Shown piece by piece: positions 24,418 through 31,659 of a stretch of 32,386 nt of DNA (position 1 is its first letter; every line of letters starts with the position of its first letter). The stretch spans positions 1-32,386 of the forward strand of contig JBKCNM010000023.1 in NCBI GenBank assembly GCA_046297395.1, in the 5' to 3' direction. The notes under the pieces are model-generated. The model saw only the letters and a program-made list of their open reading frames with translations. It was not told the DNA's origin and searched no databases. Source of the DNA: JBEICQ01 sp046297395. Lineage in GTDB: Bacteria > Bacteroidota > Bacteroidia > UBA4408. Both the position numbers and the translations under genes were made by a program.

Positions 24418-25434
24418 ATGAGAAAATACCTGAATTATATCGTCATCATTCTTTTGCTGGCAGGACTCACCGTTTTTCTTATCCTGCGTCAAAAAAAATC
24501 AACGCTCAACAAAGCCCTCAGCGATTTCAGTGTGAAGGATACCGCAGCTGTTGACAAAATATTCCTTGCAGACATGCAAGGCGTTCAGGTAAGCCTAACA
24601 AAAAATGGAAAAAAATGGCTGATTGATGGCAAACAGGATGCCCGAATGGATGCCGTGCAAATGATTCTGTCGACCCTACATGATTTAAAAGTGAAATACC
24701 CGGTGGCAAAAGCTGCCTTTAACAATATCATCAAAGACATGGCAACCTCTTCCGTGAAAGTAGAGATATATGCAGCCGGTATAAAAACCAAAACAATCTA
24801 TGTTGGCAGTCCAACCAAAGACCATGACGGAACCTATATGATGCTCGAAGGCTCCTCCACGCCTTTTGTGGTTGAAATTCCCGGCTTTCAGGGTTACCTA
24901 AGCACCCGATTTTTTACCTCACCCGAGCAATGGAGAGCCTCCGAACTTTTGTCTTACAACATCGCCCAAATCAGGGATCTGGAAGTAAGCCTTCACACCA
25001 ATCCTGCCTCCTCTTTTAGTATACATATTGAAAAAGACCCCACCCAATCCAGGTTCAGGTTTACCCTTTTTGATGTTAAAAAACAATCCGTCCCCAATTT
25101 CGACACCTCCCTTGTTATGCAATATTTGTCCGCTTACAAGAAGGTGAATTATGAGTTTATTGCCAAGCAAACTTCCAAGACCAAACTGGACTCTGCACTT
25201 TCCAAACCATACCTGAGCCTGCTTATCACAGAACACTCCTCCAAAAAGAAAAAAATTGATGTACTGGCCATTCCTCTGCCACCGGGCAGTACAAACCGCG
25301 GAGGAGAAAATATCTCATTTGATGATGAAAGGGCTTATGTATTGGTAGACAACAACAGGCAGGAAATATTCATCGGTCAATATTTTGTATTCGATCGTCT
25401 GGCGGTTCCGCTCAGCAGCCTGTTAAAAAAATAA
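24418..25434 (+). CDS. DUF4340 membrane-anchored protein
   Basis: A 338-residue protein with one N-terminal membrane helix (about 6-25, YIVIILLLAGLTVFLIL) and a large extracytoplasmic, beta-rich domain with internal repeats such as KNGKKWLIDGKQDARMDAVQMILSTL and the GTYMMLEGSSTPFVVEI segment, typical of DUF4340. Family members are often found near gliding/ABC (GldG-type) genes or envelope genes; the function is unknown. It starts 5 bases after the MoxR stop and ends the operon, about 100 bases before dnaN. Confidence 0.8.
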   Translation: MRKYLNYIVIILLLAGLTVFLILRQKKSTLNKALSDFSVKDTAAVDKIFLADMQGVQVSLTKNGKKWLIDGKQDARMDAVQMILSTLHDLKVKYPVAKAAFNNIIKDMATSSVKVEIYAAGIKTKTIYVGSPTKDHDGTYMMLEGSSTPFVVEIPGFQGYLSTRFFTSPEQWRASELLSYNIAQIRDLEVSLHTNPASSFSIHIEKDPTQSRFRFTLFDVKKQSVPNFDTSLVMQYLSAYKKVNYEFIAKQTSKTKLDSALSKPYLSLLITEHSSKKKKIDVLAIPLPPGSTNRGGENISFDDERAYVLVDNNRQEIFIGQYFVFDRLAVPLSSLLKK

Positions 25435-25452
25435 GCATATCATTGTTAACAA

Positions 25453-25461
25453 CTATCCACA
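25453..25461 (+). promoter_or_regulatory. DnaA-box-like site upstream of dnaN
   Basis: CTATCCACA differs at one position from the DnaA box TTATCCACA. It follows directly on the palindrome TTGTTAACAA (25443-25452). It is 75 bases before the dnaN ATG and 40 bases before the -7 box. One copy only is seen, so this is not enough for an origin. Confidence 0.35.
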
Positions 25462-25501
25462 GGATGGACTAAAAATCTACCTGATTGTAAAGGGATAGGA
25501 A

Positions 25502-25509
25502 TATATTTG
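25502..25509 (+). promoter_or_regulatory. -7 box of dnaN
   Basis: TATATTTG, exact for TAnnTTTG, 26 bases before the ATG. A degenerate ATTG lies 14 bases upstream. It implies dnaN is transcribed separately from the preceding operon. Confidence 0.55.
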
Positions 25510-25535
25510 CGGTATACAAATCCAAACTGGTACAC

Positions 25536-26657
25536 ATGAATTTTATCGTTTCGAGTGCCACGCTGCTCAAACATCTACAACAGCTTTCCGGCGTACTTAA
25601 CAACTCCAATGTATTGCCTATCCTCGACAATTTCCTCTTTGAAATCAAGGACGGCACCCTTACCGTTACTGCCTCCGACCTGGAGTCAACCATGACCGCA
25701 CAAGTGGCAGTAAAAGCGGATAAGGATGGCAGCATTGCCATCCCTGCCAAAATGCTTTCAGACATTGTAAAATCCTTTCCGGAATTACCACTTGCTTTTA
25801 CCATCGACACGGGTAATTACGGCATCGAAATTTCAGCGGGTGAAGGCAAATACCGGCTGGCCGGATTCGACGGTGCCGACTTCCCAAGAATTCAATCTCT
25901 TTCAGATGGAAAAACCATCAGCCTGCCCTCTCAGGTGCTTGCCACTGCTATTCAAAAAACCATTTTTGCCGCCGGCAATGATGAGATGAGACCCCAGATG
26001 AATGGCATCTTCTTTCAACTGGAACCAGACAACTGCACCTTTGTTGCTACCGATGCACATAAACTGGTAAGGTATCGCAGAAATGATCTAAAATCTGCCG
26101 AAAGTGATTCCTTCATCGTTCCCCGTAAACCGCTCAACCTTCTCAAAAACATCCTCTCTGCGCTAGATACTGATGTGATTCTTTCTTTCAATAGCAGCAA
26201 TGCCTTTTTCAGTTTCGGAGACATTCGTCTGGCTTGCCGTTTGGTAGATGGCAAGTATCCCAATTACCAGGCTGTGATTCCACAGAACAATCCCAATAAA
26301 CTAACCGTTGATCGCATCCTGCTGCTTAACTCAGCCCGCAGGATTTCTTTGTTTTCAAACAAGAGCACCAGCCTCATTCGTGTAAAAATTACTGGTTCTG
26401 AACTAGGCCTGAGTGCCGAAGATTATGATTTCAATAATTCAGCCAACGAGAGAATCACTTGTAACTACTCCGGTGAAGACATGGAGATTGGTTTCAATGC
26501 CAGGTTCATGGTAGAGATGCTTCAAAACCTCGACTCGGAAAATGTGATTCTGGAATTGAGTGCTCCCAACAGAGCCGGCATCCTCCTACCGGAAGTACAA
26601 GACGCTTCCGCCGAGGAAATCCTGATGCTGGTAATGCCCATCATGCTCAACAGCTAA
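25536..26657 (+). CDS. dnaN: DNA polymerase III subunit beta (sliding clamp)
   Basis: Replication clamp, homodimeric ring that tethers polymerase to DNA. The 373 residues fit the family (about 366-375) and the three repeated clamp domains (about 1-125, 130-248, 250-373). The N-terminus MNFIVSSATLLKHLQQLSGVL and DNFLFEIKDGTLTVTASDLE are characteristic. The end ILMLVMPIMLNS corresponds to the usual VVMPM(R/L)L C-terminus that lines the peptide-binding cleft. It is not adjacent to dnaA here, as is common in Bacteroidota. The gene has its own promoter box and a DnaA-box-like site. Confidence 0.97.
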   Translation: MNFIVSSATLLKHLQQLSGVLNNSNVLPILDNFLFEIKDGTLTVTASDLESTMTAQVAVKADKDGSIAIPAKMLSDIVKSFPELPLAFTIDTGNYGIEISAGEGKYRLAGFDGADFPRIQSLSDGKTISLPSQVLATAIQKTIFAAGNDEMRPQMNGIFFQLEPDNCTFVATDAHKLVRYRRNDLKSAESDSFIVPRKPLNLLKNILSALDTDVILSFNSSNAFFSFGDIRLACRLVDGKYPNYQAVIPQNNPNKLTVDRILLLNSARRISLFSNKSTSLIRVKITGSELGLSAEDYDFNNSANERITCNYSGEDMEIGFNARFMVEMLQNLDSENVILELSAPNRAGILLPEVQDASAEEILMLVMPIMLNS

Positions 26658-26706
26658 TCTTAACGACCATCGTTCTTCATCCATCCAAGGAGAACATCAT
26701 ATCGTT

Positions 26707-27027
26707 TTATCTTTTCCCCCGGTTTTGCATCTTATGTGAGGTGAATAACGAGAGAGTAGCCCCGGTGCTCGCCCCGGAAACATTACAGAGGGAAGACAAT
26801 GCATTGTTGGCCGGTCCGCCTTCCTTCACTGCCAAAGTAGGCAAATAATCTTTGGTTCCATTGCCAACATTGCTGATGCGGGTTTTAATAAAACTACCGG
26901 CAGCATTTTCAATCCGAACGGCCATCACATGCTTTGAAGCAGTATAGGCAGGATGTGGCAAACTGGTGAATAACAAACTAAACTGTCCGGGTATTTGAGC
27001 ATAGATGGCTATTGAAGGTAGCATCAA
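26707..27027 (-). pseudogene. Decayed N-terminal fragment of a DUF2271-like secreted protein
   Basis: A 106-codon frame whose best start is TTG at 27027 or ATG at 27024, which cuts into what looks like a signal peptide. The frame stays open upstream and reads NYSIYLNRFVLLMLPSIAIYAQ, a good signal peptide with no ATG; the codon expected as start is ATC. The mature part contains KHVMAVRIENAAGSFIKT and NVSGASTGATLS, which resemble the DUF2271 domain of Bacteroidota type IX-secreted proteins as I remember it (AVWIENSSGTFIKT..., NVVDATTGATL). The sequence then ends abruptly in MQNRGKR, without the rest of the domain or a sorting tail. Both ends being lost suggests a pseudogene. A small functional secreted protein with an unusual start remains possible. 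Confidence 0.5.
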
Positions 27028-27061
27028 CAGAACAAAGCGGTTGAGATAAATGGAGTAATTG

Positions 27062-27082
27062 ATTGGTTGGTTTGGTTGGTTT
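27062..27082 (-). repeat. AACC-rich leader before the DUF2271-like remnant
   Basis: On the minus strand this reads AAACCAACCAAACCAACCAAT: two pairs of AACC units with one extra A. It is placed where an ATG would follow, as for the metalloprotease leader at 9527-9545. A CATATTTG box (minus strand, 27096-27089) sits a few bases upstream, one mismatch from TAnnTTTG, so the repeat would form the very 5' end of an mRNA. Confidence 0.8.
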
Positions 27083-27135
27083 AAAGCACAAATATGGATA
27101 TTTTGAAAAGAAAAATAACATAATAAAAATCATAT

Positions 27136-28287
27136 TTATTCTTCTTCCTCGAATGTCTTACAGGAAGAGAATTCAACAAGTGGAGGATTTTCCTTCATGA
27201 GTTTCCTGTATGTAAAAAAATCGCGACAAGCCAATTCTTGTTTTCCTTTTGCGGAATAGAGCCTGCCACGATATAAAAAGGCTTCCGGAATGGGTGCCGA
27301 CTTCTCTTCACATAAGATATTAAGTATGCTTTCCGCCTCTTTTGATTTTCCTATTTTAAAATACAGCACCGCCTTAAGGTAATCAGCAGCACTACTGAGT
27401 CTCTCTCTGAGCACTGGCTTTTTATACAAATTGAAAGCCGAATGATGAAAGCCTAGCATCAGGTAAACATGTACTTTTCTTGCATAAATTTCAGGGGGTG
27501 ATGAAGTTTTCAATAGTTTCCTGTAATAGGCATGGAGCATGTTTTGCATTTTTGTGTGAAAGAGAAAATAATGATTCATGAGGAATACCTCTGGAAGAAA
27601 ATCAGAGTCAATAACAGTTATCGTGTCAAGCTGTTGGATAGCCTCTGTGAATCTTTTTTTTTGAATAAGTAAACCTGCGAGATAGTAACGAATTGTGGGA
27701 TCGAGGGGTAAAATCCTAACTGCTACTTTCAAATCATGCATGGCTTTTCCGGTATCACCGAGTAATGCAAATGACCTGCCTCTGAGTGCAAATGCTGAAG
27801 CATCTGATGGATTGAGTTCAATGGCATGATGAAGGTGGCTGATGGCAGATTTCAACATATCCAGGTTCAATAATAATTTTCCGGCAAAAAACCAGGCTTC
27901 TGCATTTTCCGGGTCCAACCTGCTGGCCCTGTCAAAGTCCTGAATCGCCTCTTTCAATTTATGTTGTTTCATCCGCATACACCCTCTTTTGTACCATGCC
28001 TCCGGCATCAACGAATCTTGCCTGATGGCAGCAGCAAAAGCAACCTCTGCAGCAGCATAATCATCACACATTTCGGAAGCCACTCCCTTATTGAAACGAA
28101 GCGCATAGTCGGCTGAATCGATGGCAAGCAATTTATCATAACATACCATAGCTGCCCGTGGCTTTCCGGATTGGATAAGCATGGTAGCCTGCTCCTTGAG
28201 CATTCCCACTGATTCCTGTGCAGACAATGTTCCTGAAAAAACAACAAGAAAAAGCAGGGCGATTCGGTAAATCAAGTACATTCTCAT
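27136..28287 (-). CDS. Secreted tetratricopeptide-repeat protein
   Basis: Protein of 383 residues from the ATG at 28287, chosen because it opens a clean signal peptide (MRMYLIYRIALLFLVVFSGTLSAQ). The frame extends to 28473, but that would bury the signal inside an unlikely N-terminus. The mature part is built of TPR units: about five in a row from residue 30 to 200 (ALRFNKGVASEMCDDYAAAEVAF, AWYKRGCMRMKQHKLKEAIQDFDRASRLDPENAEAW in register, and more), then less regular helical repeats. The end is acidic (FEEEE). No sorting tail or lipobox was seen, so it is probably periplasmic. A protein-binding scaffold is the only safe inference. Confidence 0.82.
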   Translation of the reverse strand: MRMYLIYRIALLFLVVFSGTLSAQESVGMLKEQATMLIQSGKPRAAMVCYDKLLAIDSADYALRFNKGVASEMCDDYAAAEVAFAAAIRQDSLMPEAWYKRGCMRMKQHKLKEAIQDFDRASRLDPENAEAWFFAGKLLLNLDMLKSAISHLHHAIELNPSDASAFALRGRSFALLGDTGKAMHDLKVAVRILPLDPTIRYYLAGLLIQKKRFTEAIQQLDTITVIDSDFLPEVFLMNHYFLFHTKMQNMLHAYYRKLLKTSSPPEIYARKVHVYLMLGFHHSAFNLYKKPVLRERLSSAADYLKAVLYFKIGKSKEAESILNILCEEKSAPIPEAFLYRGRLYSAKGKQELACRDFFTYRKLMKENPPLVEFSSCKTFEEEE

Positions 28288-28486
28288 CACAAAAAAAAAG
28301 CATGGAAAAAAGATAAAATGCAGCTGTTCAAAATAATTGAAAAGATTTTGTTTTAATTGCTTCAGTGCTCCGATACTGAAGGGTGAAATTTTCCAATCTG
28401 CTCCTTCGGGACAAGGTCCGGATACTGAACCAAAAACCCAAGCAATAACGAGATAAAAATTAATGAGCAACATACGCAGATTAAGT

Positions 28487-28494
28487 TACATTTG
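28487..28494 (+). promoter_or_regulatory. -7 box of the FadN-like gene
   Basis: TACATTTG, exact for TAnnTTTG, 17 bases before the ATG at 28512. No TTTG -33 seen. Confidence 0.5.
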
Positions 28495-28511
28495 TAAAGT
28501 TATCAGTATAT

Positions 28512-30917
28512 ATGAATCGTATCATCCGTAAAGTTGCAGTGCTGGGCTCAGGTGTTATGGGCTCCCGCATTGCTTGTCATTTCGCCAACATTGGGGTGGA
28601 AGTCTTATTACTCGACATCGTTCCCAACGCCTTGTTGCCCGAAGAAGAATCAAAAAAGTTAACGCTTGATCATTCGGCAGTCAAAAACCGCATTGTAAAC
28701 AATGCCCTGCAGGCTGCCATCAAAAGTTCTCCTGCCCCGCTTTATCTACCCGGTTTTGCGTCCCTTATCAGCACCGGAAACTTGAACGATGACCTCTCAA
28801 AAATTGCCGATGCCGATTGGGTTATAGAAGTGGTTATAGAGCGCCTAGATATTAAAAAACAGTTGCTCGAAAAAGTGGAGCAATTGCGCAAACCGGGAAG
28901 CATCATCTCTTCCAACACATCAGGTATTCCAATCAAATTGATGAATGAAGGGCGCAGTGAAGATTTCCGCAAACATTTTTTGGGTACGCACTTTTTCAAT
29001 CCTCCAAGATACCTTGCCTTGCTCGAGATTATTCCCGGACCGGATACCGATCCTGAGGTAGTACAGCTTTTAATGGAGTATGGCGATCGTCTCCTCGGTA
29101 AAACACCAGTGCTTTGCAAAGACACACCTGCTTTCATTGCCAACCGCATAGGGGTGTTTGGCATCATGTCGCTTTTTCATTCAGTGGATAAAATGGGACT
29201 TACTGTTGAGGAAGTAGACAAGCTTACAGGTCCTGTGCTGGGTCGTCCGAAGTCTGCTACCTTCCGTACATGCGATGTAGTTGGATTAGACACCCTTGTG
29301 CATGTGGCCAAGGGCTTGCACCAGGGGATGAAGCAGGATGAAGCCAACGCGCTTTTTGAGCCTCCGGCCTGGATTGAAAGCATGGTAAAGAACAACTGGC
29401 TGGGCAGCAAAACCGGACAAGGATTTTTCAAAAAAGTGAAAAATGCAAATGGCAGTTCTGAGATTCTTGTACTCGACCTCAAAACCCTCGAATACCGCCC
29501 CCAGCAGAAGGCCAAGTTTGCAAGCCTTGAGGCAACAAAGCAAATAGATGACCTCAAAAAAAGACTGCCCATGCTCCTGCATGGAAAAGACAAGGCAGGT
29601 GAGTTTTACAGAGCCAACTTTTTTGGTTTGTTTTCTTATGTAAGCCACCGCATCCCCGAAATCAGCGATCAGGTTTATCCTGTGGATGAAGCCATGCGCT
29701 CAGGATTTGGCTGGGACCTCGGCCCCTTCGAATACTGGGATGCATTGGGCGTAAAACAGGTGCTGGACATGATGGAAGCTGAAGGATACAAACCTGCGCC
29801 TTGGGTAAAAGACATGATCAGCAAGGGTATTACCAGCTTTTACCGTTTTCAGCATGGGCAAAAACAATGTTATAACCCGTCTAGCGGAGCGTATGAATTG
29901 GTTTCATCTACGGCCTCTTTCATCCTGCTCGACAGCTTGAGAGCGGACAAGGTGGTTTGGCAGAATGCCGGTGCCACGGTAACCCATACGGGAGACGGAA
30001 TACTCAACCTTGAGTTTCATACCAAAATGAATACCATTGGCAGTGAGGTGGTGCAAGGGCTGAACAAAGCCATAGAACTGGCGGAAACCGGTTATCGCGG
30101 ACTGGTTGTTTCAAACGAGGGCGCCAACTTTTCTGCAGGTGCCAATCTGGGTCTCATCTTCATGCTGGCAGTGGAACAGGAATGGGACGAACTCTCCTTT
30201 GCCATCAGAGCCTTTCAGCAGGCAGTGATGCGCGTAAGATACTCGGCTGTTCCGGTGGTGGTTGCCCCCCACAACTTAACCCTGGGAGGTTCCTGCGAAA
30301 TGAGCATGCATGCCGACCATGTGCAAGCAAGTGCCGAATTATACATGGGACTTGTGGAATTTGGCGCAGGCGTAATTCCCGGAGGAGGCGGCACCAAAGA
30401 GTTTGCCCTGCGTATCTCTGATTCTTTTTTTGAAGGCGATATCGAGCTGGCCACCCTCAGGAATCATTTTCTTACCATAGGCACAGCCAAAGTGAGTACC
30501 TCCGCCAGAGAAGCTTTTGAACTGGGCTTTCTCAAAAAAGGAAGAGACCGTATCACCATGAACCGCTGGCGATTACTGGCTGATGCCAGAGCAGCGTGTC
30601 TCAGTTTGGCAGAAAAAGGCTACACACAACCCGTGCAAAGAAATAACATCAAGGTGCTTGGAAGACAGGGACTTGGTATCATCCACCTGGGCGCTGCCAG
30701 CATGCAGGCCGGTAGTTACATCAGTGAACATGACCGCAAGATCTCAGAAAAACTGGGCTGGGTGCTCTGTGGTGGCGACCTCTCCTCCCCTTCTCTGGTG
30801 AGTGAACAATACCTCCTGGATCTGGAAAGAGAGGCTTTCTTGTCTCTCTGCGGGGAGCGCAAAACCCTCGAAAGAATGAAGAGCATTCTTACAGGGGGCA
30901 AAGCATTGAGAAACTGA
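28512..30917 (+). CDS. 3-hydroxyacyl-CoA dehydrogenase / enoyl-CoA hydratase fusion (FadN-like)
   Basis: Fatty-acid beta-oxidation enzyme of 801 residues with the dehydrogenase first and the hydratase last, the order of Bacillus FadN and opposite to FadB. The NAD-binding Rossmann motif is VAVLGSGVMGSRIA (8-21). The dehydrogenase active site is visible as SSNTSGIP (133-140) and GTHFFNPPRY with H160, and E172 in LEIIPG. The middle helical domains (about 190-430) carry a second 3HCDH-type part. The C-terminal hydratase (about 500-700) shows the oxyanion segment NFSAGANLG (about 537), GGSCEMSMHADHV (about 591) and LVEFGAGVIPGGGGT (about 612-626), matching the crotonase fold. No thiolase or acyl-CoA dehydrogenase gene is adjacent. 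Confidence 0.92.
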   Translation: MNRIIRKVAVLGSGVMGSRIACHFANIGVEVLLLDIVPNALLPEEESKKLTLDHSAVKNRIVNNALQAAIKSSPAPLYLPGFASLISTGNLNDDLSKIADADWVIEVVIERLDIKKQLLEKVEQLRKPGSIISSNTSGIPIKLMNEGRSEDFRKHFLGTHFFNPPRYLALLEIIPGPDTDPEVVQLLMEYGDRLLGKTPVLCKDTPAFIANRIGVFGIMSLFHSVDKMGLTVEEVDKLTGPVLGRPKSATFRTCDVVGLDTLVHVAKGLHQGMKQDEANALFEPPAWIESMVKNNWLGSKTGQGFFKKVKNANGSSEILVLDLKTLEYRPQQKAKFASLEATKQIDDLKKRLPMLLHGKDKAGEFYRANFFGLFSYVSHRIPEISDQVYPVDEAMRSGFGWDLGPFEYWDALGVKQVLDMMEAEGYKPAPWVKDMISKGITSFYRFQHGQKQCYNPSSGAYELVSSTASFILLDSLRADKVVWQNAGATVTHTGDGILNLEFHTKMNTIGSEVVQGLNKAIELAETGYRGLVVSNEGANFSAGANLGLIFMLAVEQEWDELSFAIRAFQQAVMRVRYSAVPVVVAPHNLTLGGSCEMSMHADHVQASAELYMGLVEFGAGVIPGGGGTKEFALRISDSFFEGDIELATLRNHFLTIGTAKVSTSAREAFELGFLKKGRDRITMNRWRLLADARAACLSLAEKGYTQPVQRNNIKVLGRQGLGIIHLGAASMQAGSYISEHDRKISEKLGWVLCGGDLSSPSLVSEQYLLDLEREAFLSLCGERKTLERMKSILTGGKALRN

Positions 30918-30940
30918 CCAATACAATTGGGCAAATAAAT

Positions 30941-30971
30941 TTGGTGAATACAAAAACAAAACTGATATTTG
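30941..30971 (+). promoter_or_regulatory. Promoter of the rpmB-rpmG-bL38 operon
   Basis: TTTG (30941-30944), 19-base spacer, GATATTTG (30964-30971). The -7 element differs from TAnnTTTG at one position; both elements and spacing fit a Bacteroidota sigma-A promoter. It ends 27 bases before the rpmB ATG. Confidence 0.65.
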
Positions 30972-30998
30972 CAGCCCCAAAAAACAATTGTTTCAACT

Positions 30999-31235
30999 AT
31001 GGCTCGTGTCTGCGATTTAACCGGCAAAAAAGCGATTGTGGGTAATAATGTTTCCTTTTCGAACAAGAAAACCAAAAGGAAATTTAACCCCAATCTGCAA
31101 CTCAAGAAATTTTACATCCCGGAGGATGACATGTGGATTACCCTGAAGGTATCAACCTCAGCCATCCGCAACATCAATAAAAAAGGCATTTCAGCCGTGC
31201 TGAAGGAAGCTGTTATCAAAGGTCACCTTAAATAA
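30999..31235 (+). CDS. rpmB: 50S ribosomal protein L28 (bL28)
   Basis: Large-subunit protein of 78 residues. It begins MARVCDLTGKKAIVGNNVSFSNKKTKRKFNPNL in the characteristic L28 way and ends in KKGISAVLKEAVIKGHLK. An in-frame start 30 bases upstream is ignored, since MARVC is the conserved beginning. It is the first gene of a ribosomal operon: rpmG follows after 9 bases. Confidence 0.97.
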   Translation: MARVCDLTGKKAIVGNNVSFSNKKTKRKFNPNLQLKKFYIPEDDMWITLKVSTSAIRNINKKGISAVLKEAVIKGHLK

Positions 31236-31244
31236 TTCCGCACC

Positions 31245-31427
31245 ATGGCAAAAAAAGGCAATCGCATACAGGTCATCCTGGAATGTACAGAGCACAAAAA
31301 TTCCGGTATGCCCGGAACATCGCGTTATGTTACCACAAAAAACAAACGCAATACCCCCGACAGGATTGAATTGAAAAAATACAATGCACTCCTAAAGAAA
31401 ATGACTGTTCACAAAGAAATTAAATAA
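31245..31427 (+). CDS. rpmG: 50S ribosomal protein L33 (bL33)
   Basis: Large-subunit protein of 60 residues: MAKKGNRIQVILECTEHKNSG, then SRYVTTKNKRNTPDRIELKKYN, the typical L33 core. The zinc cysteines of the four-cysteine form are reduced to one (ECTEH), so this is a zinc-independent type. No Shine-Dalgarno motif precedes the ATG. The DUF4295 gene starts 8 bases after the stop. Confidence 0.97.
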   Translation: MAKKGNRIQVILECTEHKNSGMPGTSRYVTTKNKRNTPDRIELKKYNALLKKMTVHKEIK

Positions 31428-31435
31428 GCAGCACC

Positions 31436-31591
31436 ATGGCAAAGAAAACCGTAGCAACCCTCAAAAGCGGAAAAGGCGTAAACTTTACCAAAGTGATTAA
31501 GATGGTGAAGTCTCCCAAAACAGGTTCCTATACCTTCAAGGAAGAAATCGTTCACAACGACCATGTAAAAGATTTTCTCACCTCTAAATAA
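31436..31591 (+). CDS. DUF4295 protein, Bacteroidota ribosomal protein bL38
   Basis: A 51-residue basic protein, below many gene-calling length limits. It begins MAKKTVATLKSGKGVNFTKV and ends NDHVKDFLTSK. It matches the DUF4295 family, found only in Bacteroidota right after rpmG, and which I recall being seen as an extra large-subunit protein (bL38) in a Flavobacterium ribosome structure. Context (8 bases after rpmG, ahead of ftsY) supports this. The upstream GCAGCACC before the ATG is not a Shine-Dalgarno site. Confidence 0.9.
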   Translation: MAKKTVATLKSGKGVNFTKVIKMVKSPKTGSYTFKEEIVHNDHVKDFLTSK

Positions 31592-31610
31592 GGGTATATC
31601 AACGAATGTG

Positions 31611-31648
31611 AAAAGCTTCACTTCCCCCGAAGGAATTGAGGCTTTTTT
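31611..31648 (+). terminator. Imperfect terminator or attenuator before ftsY
   Basis: AAGC-TCA-TTCC pairs with GGAA-TGA-GCTT with two single mismatches, loop about 6 bases, followed by TTTTTTGTTTT. It lies between bL38 and ftsY, ending 11 bases before the ftsY ATG. It would end or reduce transcription of the ribosomal operon into ftsY. Confidence 0.5.
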
Positions 31649-31659
31649 GTTTTATCAAT

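Noticed and set aside
28288..28473. N-terminal extension of the TPR protein frame to 28473
   Set aside because: It would place a perfect signal peptide at residue 63; the extension has no domain character.
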